Shown: piece after piece, positions 53,503 through 62,200 of the stretch
How positions within the stretch are numbered: the first letter of the stretch is position 1
How the letters are laid out: every line of letters starts with the position of its first letter
Source of the DNA: an uncultured Gammaproteobacteria bacterium
GTDB taxonomy: Bacteria; Pseudomonadota; Gammaproteobacteria; HK1
Direction: 5' to 3'
Length of the DNA: 64,000 bases
Assembly: GCA_947258715.1 (NCBI GenBank)
Contig: CAMYJH010000006.1
Span: forward strand, 62,001-126,000
The notes under the pieces: generated by a model
Seen by the model: the letters and a program-made list of their open reading frames with translations, nothing else
The model's database searches: none
What the model was told of the DNA's origin: nothing
Made by a program: the position numbers and the translations under genes

Positions 53503-54277
53503 AGAACTGCTCATCGTGAGCATCGCCACGATGCTCGATGGGCTCAAGCACGTGGCGGTGGGGGCCTCTTCCCCAGTGCCGGGCGCCGCGGCGTTGCTGG
53601 CGCGGTCCCGATCTCAAGGCAGTCTGCGCGTGTCGCTGCTGGGCAGCCGCCGCCACAACGCATTCACGGACGGTGGCAAGGAACTTTTCGACTGCGCCGC
53701 GCAAGGTCGCATTGACGCGTTTTTTCTAGGCGGCGCACAGATTGACGGCGAAGCCAACATCAACCTCGTCGGCGTGGGCGACTATCCGAAGGCAAAGGCG
53801 CGATTTCCGGGCTCGTTTGGATCCAGCTATCTCTATTTTCTGGTGCCGCGGGTCATTCTCTTCAGCCTCGAACACTCGCCCCGGGTGATGGTTCCCAGGG
53901 TCGACTTCATCAGCGCGCCCGGTGCAAGCCCCGAAGGCGTCTACCGCCCGGGCGGCCCCTACGCGCTGGTGACCAACCGCTGCGTATTCGCTTTTCGTCG
54001 CAAGACGCGCCGATTCAGACTCTTGACCGCGCATCCCGGCGAAGATCTGGCTTCAATTCGAGACAACACCGGATTCGAATTTGACGCTCCGGAGCGGGTG
54101 CCGGAAACGCCCGCGCCGAGCGAAGCGGAACTGGCACTGCTCCGAGATCGGGTGGGACGAGAAATTGCCGAGGTCTACCCTGCGTTTGCAGGTCGCCTGT
54201 GGAACATCGAGCAAGGAAACGAAGCCGAAATTCCCGCCGGGTCGACGGAGGAATCCATCGCCGCCCGCTTTCATTGA
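53489..54277 (+). CDS. CoA-transferase family I, beta-type subunit
   Basis: From ATG 53489 the 262-residue protein has the start MYRLEELLIVSIATMLDGL, GASSPVPGAAALLARS, and DAFFLGGAQIDGEANINLVGVGDYPKAKARFPGS (in parts), as in glutaconate CoA-transferase beta subunits and IpdB-like proteins. The longer frame from 53420 overlaps the alpha gene and is not needed. The S/E-x-G-like active-site stretch of classic enzymes is modified to GGAQIDGEANIN. The pair may serve an unknown acid's breakdown; no acyl-CoA dehydrogenase or hydratase gene is beside it. Confidence 0.85.
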   Translation: MYRLEELLIVSIATMLDGLKHVAVGASSPVPGAAALLARSRSQGSLRVSLLGSRRHNAFTDGGKELFDCAAQGRIDAFFLGGAQIDGEANINLVGVGDYPKAKARFPGSFGSSYLYFLVPRVILFSLEHSPRVMVPRVDFISAPGASPEGVYRPGGPYALVTNRCVFAFRRKTRRFRLLTAHPGEDLASIRDNTGFEFDAPERVPETPAPSEAELALLRDRVGREIAEVYPAFAGRLWNIEQGNEAEIPAGSTEESIAARFH

Positions 54278-54285
54278 TTGAGGAA

Positions 54286-54456
54286 TCAGTCCAATCGCCG
54301 GGTAGTGGCGAGACCGCAACGGCGGCATTCCACCTTCTCTATTTGGCTACCCACGCCAAAGCCAAACTTGACCTCCAGGATGCGGAAATCGTGGATCCCC
54401 AACAGACACAGCAAGCGGCCGAGTCGTCGCAGAAGATCGGGTACGCGCTGGCTCAA
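54286..54456 (-). CDS. Conserved small CxxC protein, 56 aa
   Basis: The frame ends with LGRLLCLLGIHDFRILEVKF, GFGVGSQIEKV and ECRRCGLATTRR. The CRRCG pair and the LLGxHD start are like those of small zinc-ribbon-type proteins (DUF1660-like), though only one CxxC is present. A TTG start at 54456 has GGGAGG eight bases before it, which fits well. The same frame runs upstream to 54666, but that part overlaps the MATE gene and is not conserved-looking. It faces the CoA-transferase genes. The function is unknown. Confidence 0.45.
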   Translation of the reverse strand: MSQRVPDLLRRLGRLLCLLGIHDFRILEVKFGFGVGSQIEKVECRRCGLATTRRLD

Positions 54457-54606
54457 GTGTCTCGCCTCCCGGCGCCACCGCGCGTGGCGTCGCAGACACA
54501 GTATAGCGGCAATGGCATGGCGGGAATCGACAAGCGCGATTAGGTTGGCGCCGGCGGCGAAAAAAGATAACGTGCGCCCGCCGTTTCTCTCGCGATAAAG
54601 ATCTAC

Positions 54607-55983
54607 TTGACCCACAGCGAAGTCGTACCGCCGCCCCGACCACCGCCGTCGGGATTGGGCGAGCACATCGCCCGCACCCTTTCACTGGCGCTGCCGGTGA
54701 TGTTCGCGCGGGTCGGTATTCTACTCCTGGTGGCCGTGGACACGGCCATGACCGGTCACTTCGGGACCATTGCCCTCGCCCATTACGGCCTGGCCATGGC
54801 GCCCCACGTATTCATGCTTCTTATCGGCATTGGCCTGCTGATGGGCACCGCGGTGCTCACTGCCCAGGCGGAAGGCGCTGGAGAAAGCCGAAACTCCGGG
54901 CGTATCTTGCGTGTGGCCGTGATACACGCCGCGGGATACGGCGCGGTACTGGCGGCGCTGTGTTACGCGGGCGAAGCGTTTCTGCGTTTGACCGGCCAAG
55001 ATCCGGCGCTGGCTGAAGGCGCCGGCCGCGTGCTGGTGATTTTCGGCTGGGGTCTGCCCGGCATGTTTCTATACACCGCGACCGTCTTTTTTCTCGAAGG
55101 AATCGACCGCCCGGTGCCGGGAATGATTGTAATGATCGCCGCCAACTTAATTAATCTGTTCCTGAACTGGCTGATGATATTTGGCCACTGGGGTTTCTCA
55201 GCCGGCGGGGGAGAGGGCGCGGCGCTCGCCACCACCATCGTGCGCTGGTGCATGTTCTTTCTCGCAGGCGGTTATGTTCTCCTACGGGTTGACCACGTCC
55301 GTTACGGTCTGCGCGGCGCGATTCCTAATCTTCGCGCGCTTGCGAGACGTTTTCGCCGCATTGGCTACCCCCTAGGCATCGCTCACGGCCTGGAGACCAG
55401 CGCGTTCTCCACCATGACGCTCTTCGCCGGTCTACTCGGGGCAGTTCATGTGGCCGGCTACATGATCGCCATGAATCTCATCTCGCTGGTGTTCATGTGC
55501 GCGCTGGGATTTGCCACCGCCGCCAGCGTGCGCGTGGGAAATGCGGTGGGCCGGGTAGACCCACAAGGCATTCGTCTCGCCGGCTGGGTATCTGTGGGGA
55601 TTGCGTCAGCGTTTCTAATCGGCGTCGGGATATTTTTTTTTGCTGCCTCTGATTGGCTCACTGCCATCTATACCAATGAGGCGGCGGTGGCCGCAGTGGC
55701 GGCGCCCACCGTGCTGGTGGCGGCCTTTGCGCTGCTGCCGGACGGCGCGCAGGGGGTGCTCATGGGCGCGCTGCGCGGAGCGTCCGACGTTTGGCCGGCG
55801 ACCTTCCTCTACTTGCTCTCGTTCTGGGGGGTAATGATTCCCACAGGCTATGTCCTCGGGGTGGTGGAGAAATATGGCGCGCCAGGACTAATGGCGGCGG
55901 TACTGGCCAGCACCCTTTGCGCCATGATTCTTCTCGGGATCCGTTTTCACCGTGTCACCCGGCGTGCGATTAAGCGCGCATAG
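54607..55983 (+). CDS. MATE family multidrug/metabolite exporter
   Basis: The 458-residue protein has twelve hydrophobic helices and the MATE features: TLSLALPVMFARVGILLLVAVDTAMTGHFG at the start, GLLMGTAVLTAQAEGAG, GRVLVIFGWGLPGM, and a second half with the symmetric GYMIAMNLISLVFMCALGFATAASVRVGNAVG. MATE proteins export drugs or organic cations with Na+ or H+. The start is TTG 54607; a later ATG would remove the first helix. It is close to NorM-type exporters, but the coupling ion is unknown. Confidence 0.92.
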   Translation: MTHSEVVPPPRPPPSGLGEHIARTLSLALPVMFARVGILLLVAVDTAMTGHFGTIALAHYGLAMAPHVFMLLIGIGLLMGTAVLTAQAEGAGESRNSGRILRVAVIHAAGYGAVLAALCYAGEAFLRLTGQDPALAEGAGRVLVIFGWGLPGMFLYTATVFFLEGIDRPVPGMIVMIAANLINLFLNWLMIFGHWGFSAGGGEGAALATTIVRWCMFFLAGGYVLLRVDHVRYGLRGAIPNLRALARRFRRIGYPLGIAHGLETSAFSTMTLFAGLLGAVHVAGYMIAMNLISLVFMCALGFATAASVRVGNAVGRVDPQGIRLAGWVSVGIASAFLIGVGIFFFAASDWLTAIYTNEAAVAAVAAPTVLVAAFALLPDGAQGVLMGALRGASDVWPATFLYLLSFWGVMIPTGYVLGVVEKYGAPGLMAAVLASTLCAMILLGIRFHRVTRRAIKRA

Positions 55984-56056
55984 CCACGTCGGTCTCAGTG
56001 CCTGCGGCAGTTCATCCGATCTGGACTCGAACCTCACCGGATGCGAATGAAGAAAT

Positions 56057-56656
56057 TTATTCCCGACCGAGAAGCGCGTTCACCCGGTGCAGCCGCGGGC
56101 AGGGTATACCGAGGTCGTCCAGGCACGCGCAGGTGCTGGTGACGTAGTCGACGTTGGCGCCGCTCTGTCCGTGCGCCCGCTTCACCACCGCTACCGCTTC
56201 CTCGAGGCTAAGGTCTCCCGCGTACTGCTCATGCTGCTGGTCGGCAACGAAGGTGAGCGCAGAAACCCTGCACCCGTGATCCAAGCGGATGTCTTTTACC
56301 ACCGGGAGATAAACCGCAGTGACCATCTCCCGCTTGTAGAGATAGGCAGCGGCCGCGTCACGGTGCTCGGTTTGCACCCGGTGGGCCACGCCCAGGCAGG
56401 AACCGCCGCTGGCCAGTCCCAGCACCAGCCCCGGCTCACGCTCGCTGCCGCGGTAGACCCAGGACCAGATGCACAGCCCGCGGTGGTAACCGTAAAGCCT
56501 GGCGATCCGCGTTTCCGCCGGAGGAAACCCGGGCTTCCACATAAGCGATCCGTAGCCAAACACCCACAGCGGATCGGGCAGCTCGAGTGTCACCTCGGGC
56601 CATGGGCGCTGCGGCGGCCAGACGCTGGGGTCTTCCCTTTCGCCGGTCTCATTCAT
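56057..56656 (-). CDS. chaC: ChaC-family gamma-glutamylcyclotransferase
   Basis: From ATG 56656 the roughly 199-residue enzyme has the ChaC motif VFGYGSLMWKPGF near residue 33, RLYGYHRGLCIWSWVYRG, and GLASGGSCLGVAHRV. The region KREMVTAVYLPVVKD contains a glutamate that probably acts as the catalytic acid. ChaC cleaves glutathione to 5-oxoproline and Cys-Gly in the cytoplasm. Together with the gamma-glutamyltransferase at 1.5-3 kb this gives two glutathione-degrading enzymes in the window, but they are 53 kb apart. Confidence 0.9.
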   Translation of the reverse strand: MNETGEREDPSVWPPQRPWPEVTLELPDPLWVFGYGSLMWKPGFPPAETRIARLYGYHRGLCIWSWVYRGSEREPGLVLGLASGGSCLGVAHRVQTEHRDAAAAYLYKREMVTAVYLPVVKDIRLDHGCRVSALTFVADQQHEQYAGDLSLEEAVAVVKRAHGQSGANVDYVTSTCACLDDLGIPCPRLHRVNALLGRE

Positions 56657-56816
56657 CGACTTGCACGCCGCGTCCACGGTTGTAAATCCCAGGTCCCTGT
56701 GACACTTTCATTGCCTCGCATCTTAACAAAGGGGTGAGCTCCGCCGGCAGCGCCCGCGGGATCATGCGACTCGCGGGGCATGCCGAGAGACGGAGCGGCG
56801 CCCAACGGAAGGCGAC

Positions 56817-57563
56817 ATGTTGCTCCACCTTTGCACCTGGCAGGAGATCGAGCGCTATCTCGAACGCTCCAAAGGCGTCATTGTTCCCATCGGCTCCACC
56901 GAACAGCACGGCCCCAACGGCCTCATCGGCACCGACGCCATTTGCCCTGAGGTGATCGCTCGGGGAGTGGGCGAAAAAATCGATACGCTGGTGGCGCCCA
57001 CGCTCAGCATCGGCATGGCCCAGCACCACCTGGGCTTTCCCGGATCGGTCAGCTTCAGGCCATCGACGCTGATCGCCGTTGTTCGGGATGTGGTGCAGTC
57101 ACTTGCCCGACACGGTTTCGAGCACTGCTATTTTCTCAACGGACACGGCGGCAATATCGCCACCCTTTCCGCCGCCTTTTCAGAGGTCTACGCCGAGAAC
57201 AGTTTTAGCGGCAGCAAAAACCGTTCGCGCATTCGCTGCAAGCTGAGCCAATGGTACATGGCGCCTGGAGTGAAAAGACTTTCGGCGGAGCTTTTCGGCA
57301 GCTCCGAAGGCAGTCACGCGACTCCCTCGGAAGTTTCGCTCACCTACTTCGCTTATCCCGACGCAGTGAAGTCAGTCACCATGTCGCCGAAGCTGGCACC
57401 CACCGGAGCGTTCTACGATGCCGACCACTACCGCAGCCGTTTTCCCGACGGCCGCATCGGTTCGGACCCTTCCCTGGCCAGCATCGACGCCGGCCGACAA
57501 CTTTACGAAGCGGCGATCGAAGACGTGGCCCGGGATTACAAAGAATTCTTAAAAGTATCCTAA
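56817..57563 (+). CDS. Creatininase-family amidohydrolase
   Basis: The 248-residue metalloenzyme has the creatininase ligand pattern: GSTEQHGPNGLIGTDA (Glu, His, Asp), NGHGGNIATLSAAF (His) and GSSEGSHATPSE (Glu). IGMAQHHLGFPGSVSF is another family element. Members open cyclic amides such as creatinine, or act on other substrates (guanosine-derived compounds, MftE peptide). The reaction cannot be decided here. It is 46 bp upstream of the GcvT-SHMT fusion on the same strand, suggesting a methylated-amine or one-carbon role. Confidence 0.88.
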   Translation: MLLHLCTWQEIERYLERSKGVIVPIGSTEQHGPNGLIGTDAICPEVIARGVGEKIDTLVAPTLSIGMAQHHLGFPGSVSFRPSTLIAVVRDVVQSLARHGFEHCYFLNGHGGNIATLSAAFSEVYAENSFSGSKNRSRIRCKLSQWYMAPGVKRLSAELFGSSEGSHATPSEVSLTYFAYPDAVKSVTMSPKLAPTGAFYDADHYRSRFPDGRIGSDPSLASIDAGRQLYEAAIEDVARDYKEFLKVS

Positions 57564-57609
57564 AGGCTGCCGTGAAGCGGTAAGCGGAGATTCGCAACGA
57601 GGCTCGATC

Positions 57610-60288
57610 ATGACGGAAAAGCGCGAAAATCTTCTCAAGACGGTGCTTCATCAGTGGCACCTCAGCCACGATGCAAAGATGGTGCCCTTCGGCGGCTGGG
57701 ACATGCCGGTGCAGTACGCGACGGGAATCATCAAGGAGCACCTGGCTACGCGGCGCAACGCCGGTCTGTTTGACGTCTGCCACATGGGTCGCTTCAGCAT
57801 TCGAGGGAAGGGCGCGGAAGAATTTCTCAACTACGTGCTGAGTAACAACGTCTACGCGCTGGAGCCCGGGCACGCACACTACACCTTTATCGCCACCCCC
57901 ACCGGCGGTGCGGTGGACGACGCTTATCTTTACAAGATCGACGAGGACGATTTTCTGCTGGTCGTGAACGCAGCCAACCGCGACAAGGACTGGCGATGGC
58001 TGGAACAGCACAACCATCGCCGAAATCTCGAGTTGACGAACATCAGCGAGCAGCTGTGCATGATTTCGCTGCAGGGGCCGAACGCGTCGTCGATACTTGA
58101 GAAGCTGGTGGACAAGTCCGCCCTGCCAGAGAACAAGCGTAATCAGCTCGGCACGGTGCGAATAGGCGGCAACGACGTGATCGTCGCGCGGACGGGCTAC
58201 ACCGGTGAATCGGTTTGTTTCGAGCTTTTCCCGCCGCGGGATTTCACTCAAGCCCTGTGGCAGAAACTCGTCGACCATGGCGCCCAGCCGGTAGGGCTGG
58301 GGGCGCGGGACTCGCTTCGTCTGGAAGCGGGTCTGCCGCTTTATGGTCACGAACTGGGCAAGGATCCGGAAGGCAACGAAATCCCAGTGTTTGCCAACCA
58401 CCTGGCGCGTTTCGCCGTTTCGGCAAACGACAGCCACGACTTCATCGGTAAGGAAGCGTTGAAAAAACAGCGCGAGGAGTACACCCGGATCCGCCGCGGC
58501 GAGATCGAAACAGAGTTGGATAAGCGCCTGCTCAAGAGGCTGGTTCAGCCGCTGGCGGTGTTTAACGGTCGCAGGCCGTTACGCGCTGGCTATCGCGTCT
58601 ATCGCGACGGCCAGCACGTTGGCTTCGTCACCTCCGGCACCAGCGTGCCCTATTCACGTTTTTACGAAAGCGCAATCACCGCGCTGCCCTCCGAAGAGCA
58701 CGACATGCGCCCCATCGGTCTCGCCCTGTTGGACGCGGAGATCCGCTATCGCAGCGACCGACCGGTGACGCTGGAAATCGAGGACGACCGCGGCAAACGC
58801 TTCGGCGCGGAGCTGGTGGAGAAAAATGTCTGGCCGTCGGCGCCCTATGCGCGGGCCTATACCGGTTTCGAAACGCCGCGAACGACGCCCCGCGTCGAAG
58901 GCGAGGACCTGATGCAGTACGGCGCCCGCCTGATGAAGGACGCCGAGGCCAATACCCACTGGCGGCGTACCGAGTGCATCAATCTCATTCCCTCAGAGCA
59001 GACCGCCTCCGCCTTCGTCGACCGCCTCTGTGTCATGGACCCCGCGGGCCGTTATAACGAACATAAAGCGCTCAAAGCCCTCGGCCCAAACGCTCCCCAC
59101 GTGCGTTACTACAAAGGGACGGGGTTCATCATGGAACGGGAAGAGGAGCTCAAAGCGGCGCTCGCAACCTTCTTCAACTGCAACCGCGTCGAGCCACGGA
59201 TCATAAGCGGACAGATGGCCAACGACACCGTCTACGACGCGCTGAAGCAGTACCGTAACCGGCATCGAACCGTCGCGCACCGCAGCCCCATCTCGCGGGT
59301 GCTGGTGCACGACTTAAACAAGGGCGGTCACCTCAGTGCGCAGGTGATGGGCGCGCTCAAGAACTATGTCGACGTCGATCCTAAAACCATGCGCCCGGCG
59401 GTAGAACATTTTCCTTTTCAAAGGGAGAACCCGCACCGCATCGATGTCGAGGCTACCAAGGCACTCATCGCAAGAACGGATCCGGAGCTCATTATCTTCG
59501 GACGCAGCGTGATTATTCACACCGAGCCCGTGCGCGAGATCGCGGAGTTCGTTAATGAAGAATTCGGCAAGGACAACCCGAGGCGTCCGCTAATCATGTA
59601 CGACGCTGCCCATGTGCTCGGCCTGCTGGGCAAACATTTCCAGGATCCATTCGCCGAAGGCGCCGATATCGTAACCGGCTCCACCCACAAGACCTTTTTC
59701 GGACCGCAGCGCGGCGTGGTGCTGGGCAACATCGAGCACGGCTCGCCATTCGAAGAGCTGTGGCGACATGTGGAGTCACGAGCTTTCCCGGGACACGTGA
59801 GCAACCATCACCTGGGCACGCTTCTTGGCCTGCTCGGAGCAACCTACGAAATGCTGCACTTCAAGGACGCGTATCAGGACCAGGTCATCCGCAACGCCCG
59901 TACATTCGCCCGGGCGCTTGCAGATTTGGGATTGAGTCTCGAAGGTGATCCGGCCAGCGACTTTACCCAGACCCACCAGGTGCTACTGCGCGGCGCCAGG
60001 GCCAAGGGCGAGTACCTGTCCGACCTGCTGGAAAAAAACAACATCATCACCAATCCCCAGGCCTATCACGACGACCCCGGCTTCGCCGCTGCCAGCGGTG
60101 TACGCATGGGCTCTCAGGAAATGACCCGTTTCGGCATGAAGGAGCAGGACTTCAAGGATCTGGCGGAGCTGATGGCGGAGATCATCGGCGAAGGACACGA
60201 CCGTCCCGCCGGACACTGGGTTCCCGCGGTAGAGGCGTTCCGCGGCCGCTTCACCGAGATGGAGTATTGCTTCCTGGTGGGTGACTAA
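57610..60288 (+). CDS. Fusion of GcvT-like aminomethyltransferase and serine hydroxymethyltransferase
   Basis: The 892-residue protein has two complete enzyme domains. Residues about 1-410 are a GcvT-type folate protein: HLSHDAKMVPFGGWDMPVQY, FDVCHMGRF, and GGAVDDAYLYK with Asp103 at the position of the catalytic aspartate, then GYTGESVCFELF and ARDSLRLEAGLPLYG. Residues about 430-892 are a serine hydroxymethyltransferase: ECINLIPSEQTAS (family NLIASEN), and the PLP lysine Lys694 in TGSTHKTFFGPQRGV. One frame covers both without a stop. Normally these are separate proteins. The fusion could pass 5,10-methylene-THF from the T domain to make serine, but the substrate of the T half is unknown. 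No gcvH or gcvP is nearby. Confidence 0.92.
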   Translation: MTEKRENLLKTVLHQWHLSHDAKMVPFGGWDMPVQYATGIIKEHLATRRNAGLFDVCHMGRFSIRGKGAEEFLNYVLSNNVYALEPGHAHYTFIATPTGGAVDDAYLYKIDEDDFLLVVNAANRDKDWRWLEQHNHRRNLELTNISEQLCMISLQGPNASSILEKLVDKSALPENKRNQLGTVRIGGNDVIVARTGYTGESVCFELFPPRDFTQALWQKLVDHGAQPVGLGARDSLRLEAGLPLYGHELGKDPEGNEIPVFANHLARFAVSANDSHDFIGKEALKKQREEYTRIRRGEIETELDKRLLKRLVQPLAVFNGRRPLRAGYRVYRDGQHVGFVTSGTSVPYSRFYESAITALPSEEHDMRPIGLALLDAEIRYRSDRPVTLEIEDDRGKRFGAELVEKNVWPSAPYARAYTGFETPRTTPRVEGEDLMQYGARLMKDAEANTHWRRTECINLIPSEQTASAFVDRLCVMDPAGRYNEHKALKALGPNAPHVRYYKGTGFIMEREEELKAALATFFNCNRVEPRIISGQMANDTVYDALKQYRNRHRTVAHRSPISRVLVHDLNKGGHLSAQVMGALKNYVDVDPKTMRPAVEHFPFQRENPHRIDVEATKALIARTDPELIIFGRSVIIHTEPVREIAEFVNEEFGKDNPRRPLIMYDAAHVLGLLGKHFQDPFAEGADIVTGSTHKTFFGPQRGVVLGNIEHGSPFEELWRHVESRAFPGHVSNHHLGTLLGLLGATYEMLHFKDAYQDQVIRNARTFARALADLGLSLEGDPASDFTQTHQVLLRGARAKGEYLSDLLEKNNIITNPQAYHDDPGFAAASGVRMGSQEMTRFGMKEQDFKDLAELMAEIIGEGHDRPAGHWVPAVEAFRGRFTEMEYCFLVGD

Positions 60289-60675
60289 TCGCTCCCGTAG
60301 ATCGGCGGGACTGATTGCGTCACCGTTTACTGATTCAGGCGCGCGGACTCCAACCTCGGTCAGACGCGCCGACATCCGGCTCACATAGAGCATCTCCAGC
60401 AACAGAGCCGGGCGTGTCTCGACGCCCTGACGAGCGTTATGGATAGGCCCGAATTCGGGCCTTCTCGCCGTGCCGAACTAAAAGCATGTGTTGATTCTCG
60501 AATTCGTGACGAGGTCGTCAAAAAGCAACGCCAAGCTGCGCGATGTGGGGGGGAATCGGCTGCTAAAATTTAATTCGGCGAAAGCTTCAAAAGATCTCGG
60601 CGATCTTTTTGAAGACTTTCTTTCCATCATCGCCCGTCGATATCTCGGGCGCAGAATACAACTCGGAGCGTGCCC
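60289..60675. other. Intergenic stretch after the fusion gene
   Basis: The 387 bp contain a perfect palindrome AGGCCCGAATTCGGGCCT (60445-60462) followed by TCTC, possibly a weak terminator of the fusion gene. A frame from 60488 overlaps the next small gene and has no recognisable product. Nothing else is supported. Confidence 0.4.
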
Positions 60676-60909
60676 GTGTCAGGACATTACACCAGCACAA
60701 AAACACTCTGGTCCGAGACCCAGTTCGAGATTCTCTATCTTTCGCTGAAGAAAAACCGACCTGAAGAAGAGATCGCGCTCATCGTGCAGGATTTGAACCG
60801 ACGGGGGCACAAACCGCATCGTTTAGTAGCAAAAGCAAGGAACGAGGTTGGCATGGCCGGCGCGGGACGGCTCGCGGCAATAATCAAACGCATCGGTAAG
60901 CGGGCCTGA
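60676..60909 (+). CDS. Small hypothetical protein, 77 aa
   Basis: From GTG 60676 (with GGAG seven bases upstream) the protein reads SGHYTSTKTLWSETQFEILYL, then KKNRPEEEIALIVQDLNRRGH, and ends with KARNEVGMAGAGRLAAIIKRIGKRA (in parts). It is soluble and basic. The helical layout resembles small DNA-associated or regulatory proteins, but I recognise no family. GTG 60670 is an alternative start. It stands alone between the fusion gene and the broken cupin gene. Confidence 0.45.
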   Translation: MSGHYTSTKTLWSETQFEILYLSLKKNRPEEEIALIVQDLNRRGHKPHRLVAKARNEVGMAGAGRLAAIIKRIGKRA

Positions 60910-60924
60910 GAAACGTTCTTCTTG

Positions 60925-61317
60925 CTAGGCTTCGGGAACCTGGCGTACCACCGTTTCTGACTCACTGAAGTCGTTGTGCGCGGCGATCGCCCCCGCCGTC
61001 TCTGGTTGACTCAAGTTCACCGCTTGTTGAGGCAAATTCGGCGGCACGAAGAGGAAGCCTCCCACCTCGTTGACGACTGATTTCTCGGAAGCCTCACCGG
61101 AGCGCGTCGCCACCTTTCCTTTGAGCACTTAGATCTCCGTCTCGCATTTAAGCTGGCGCTGCGCCCCCGGGGCGAGGTCACCACTTGTACTTGCAAATCC
61201 CCCGGCTGCCCGCGGTTTTGCAAGGAATCCCGGAAGGGGGAAATGAAGATTCCGCGAAAGCCGGCCGTTTGCGCCGGGTCGCACCGTCACCAACTCCTGG
61301 CCTGCGCTCAACTGCAT
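60925..61317 (-). pseudogene. Cupin-domain gene broken by a nonsense codon
   Basis: The frame reads SGDLAPGAQRQLKCETEI-stop-VLKGKVATRSGEASE and continues to NEVGGFLFVPPNLPQQAVNLSQ. The family would have EIYVLKGKV, so a Tyr codon has become TAA at 61131-61129. The second half keeps the cupin GGFLFVPPNLPQQA motif, with Gln where a metal-binding His usually stands. The downstream part alone (from 61128) lacks the first cupin motif. This looks like a true pseudogene next to the DUF1028 gene. Confidence 0.7.
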
Positions 61318-61435
61318 TGTCGACTGCGATTCATTTAAGCTTCGACCCTCCAGGGACGCGCCTCATCCGGGTTAATATATCTGCACCGTTCCCGGGATGG
61401 AGCCGCTGGATCTAGAGCCTCGAGAGCAGGATCGA

Positions 61436-62110
61436 ATGACTTTCTCACTCGCTGCAAAATGCGAACGCACCGGCGCGTTCGGCATCGCGGTGTCCTCGTC
61501 CAGCGTCTGCGTCACCAGCCGCTGTGCCTGGGTGCGCGCCGCGGCCGGTGTCGTCGCCAGCCAGAACATTACCGATCCCGCGCTCGGCGACTTGGGACTC
61601 GAGCTGCTCGGTCGGGGCTATGCAGCAGATCGGGTGCTGCGGATGCTGGTAGAGGCCGGCGCCTATCCCGAGCACCGTCAGATCACCCTCGTCGACGGCA
61701 GCGGCGAAACCGCGCACTACTCCGGAAGCAACACCCTCGGGCGGAATGCTGTGGCCCGCGGCAAGTTCTGTGTTGCGGCAGGCAATTTACTCAAACACGA
61801 ACGAGTCCCGGCGGCTATGATCGCCGCTTTCGAAGCCAATACCGATGCCGAGCTCGCAGAACGGCTGCTGTTGGCCCTCGAGGCCGGGGAAAAATCCGGA
61901 GGCGAAGAAGGAGCGATTCGTTCCGCCGGACTCAAGGTGGTGGAGCAGCTCATCTGGCCGACGGTGGATTTGCGCGTGGACTGGCACCACAAACCTATAC
62001 AAGAGCTGCGGCGGATTTGGTCGGTATTCGCCCCACAGAAGCAGGACTACATCACTCGTGCACTCGATCCCACCGCCGCGCCATCCTATGGAGTCCCCGG
62101 CGATCCGTGA
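61436..62110 (+). CDS. DUF1028 domain protein (Ntn-hydrolase-like)
   Basis: From ATG 61436 the 224-residue protein starts MTFSLAAKCERTGAFGIAVSSS, with Thr2 at the position expected of an N-terminal nucleophile. GVVASQNITDPALGDLGLELLGRGYAAD, QITLVDGSGETAHYSGSN and VAAGNLLKHERVPAAMIAAF are the family core. The domain is related to the Ntn-hydrolase fold; substrates are unknown. The upstream start at 61397 adds 13 residues that would mask Thr2. It is 90 bp before the class V PLP gene. Confidence 0.9.
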   Translation: MTFSLAAKCERTGAFGIAVSSSSVCVTSRCAWVRAAAGVVASQNITDPALGDLGLELLGRGYAADRVLRMLVEAGAYPEHRQITLVDGSGETAHYSGSNTLGRNAVARGKFCVAAGNLLKHERVPAAMIAAFEANTDAELAERLLLALEAGEKSGGEEGAIRSAGLKVVEQLIWPTVDLRVDWHHKPIQELRRIWSVFAPQKQDYITRALDPTAAPSYGVPGDP

Positions 62111-62200
62111 ACAAGTGGGTTACCACCGCTATTTGCTGGCCCGAGAGCCGTTATTGTGCAACAACCGGGAGCAATGTTGTTGAAAAGGCCTGAGGCGGTC

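Noticed and set aside
60488-60748. Plus-strand frame of 86 codons before the small hypothetical gene
   Set aside because: Overlaps the better-supported frame from 60676 and has no ribosome binding site or recognisable product.
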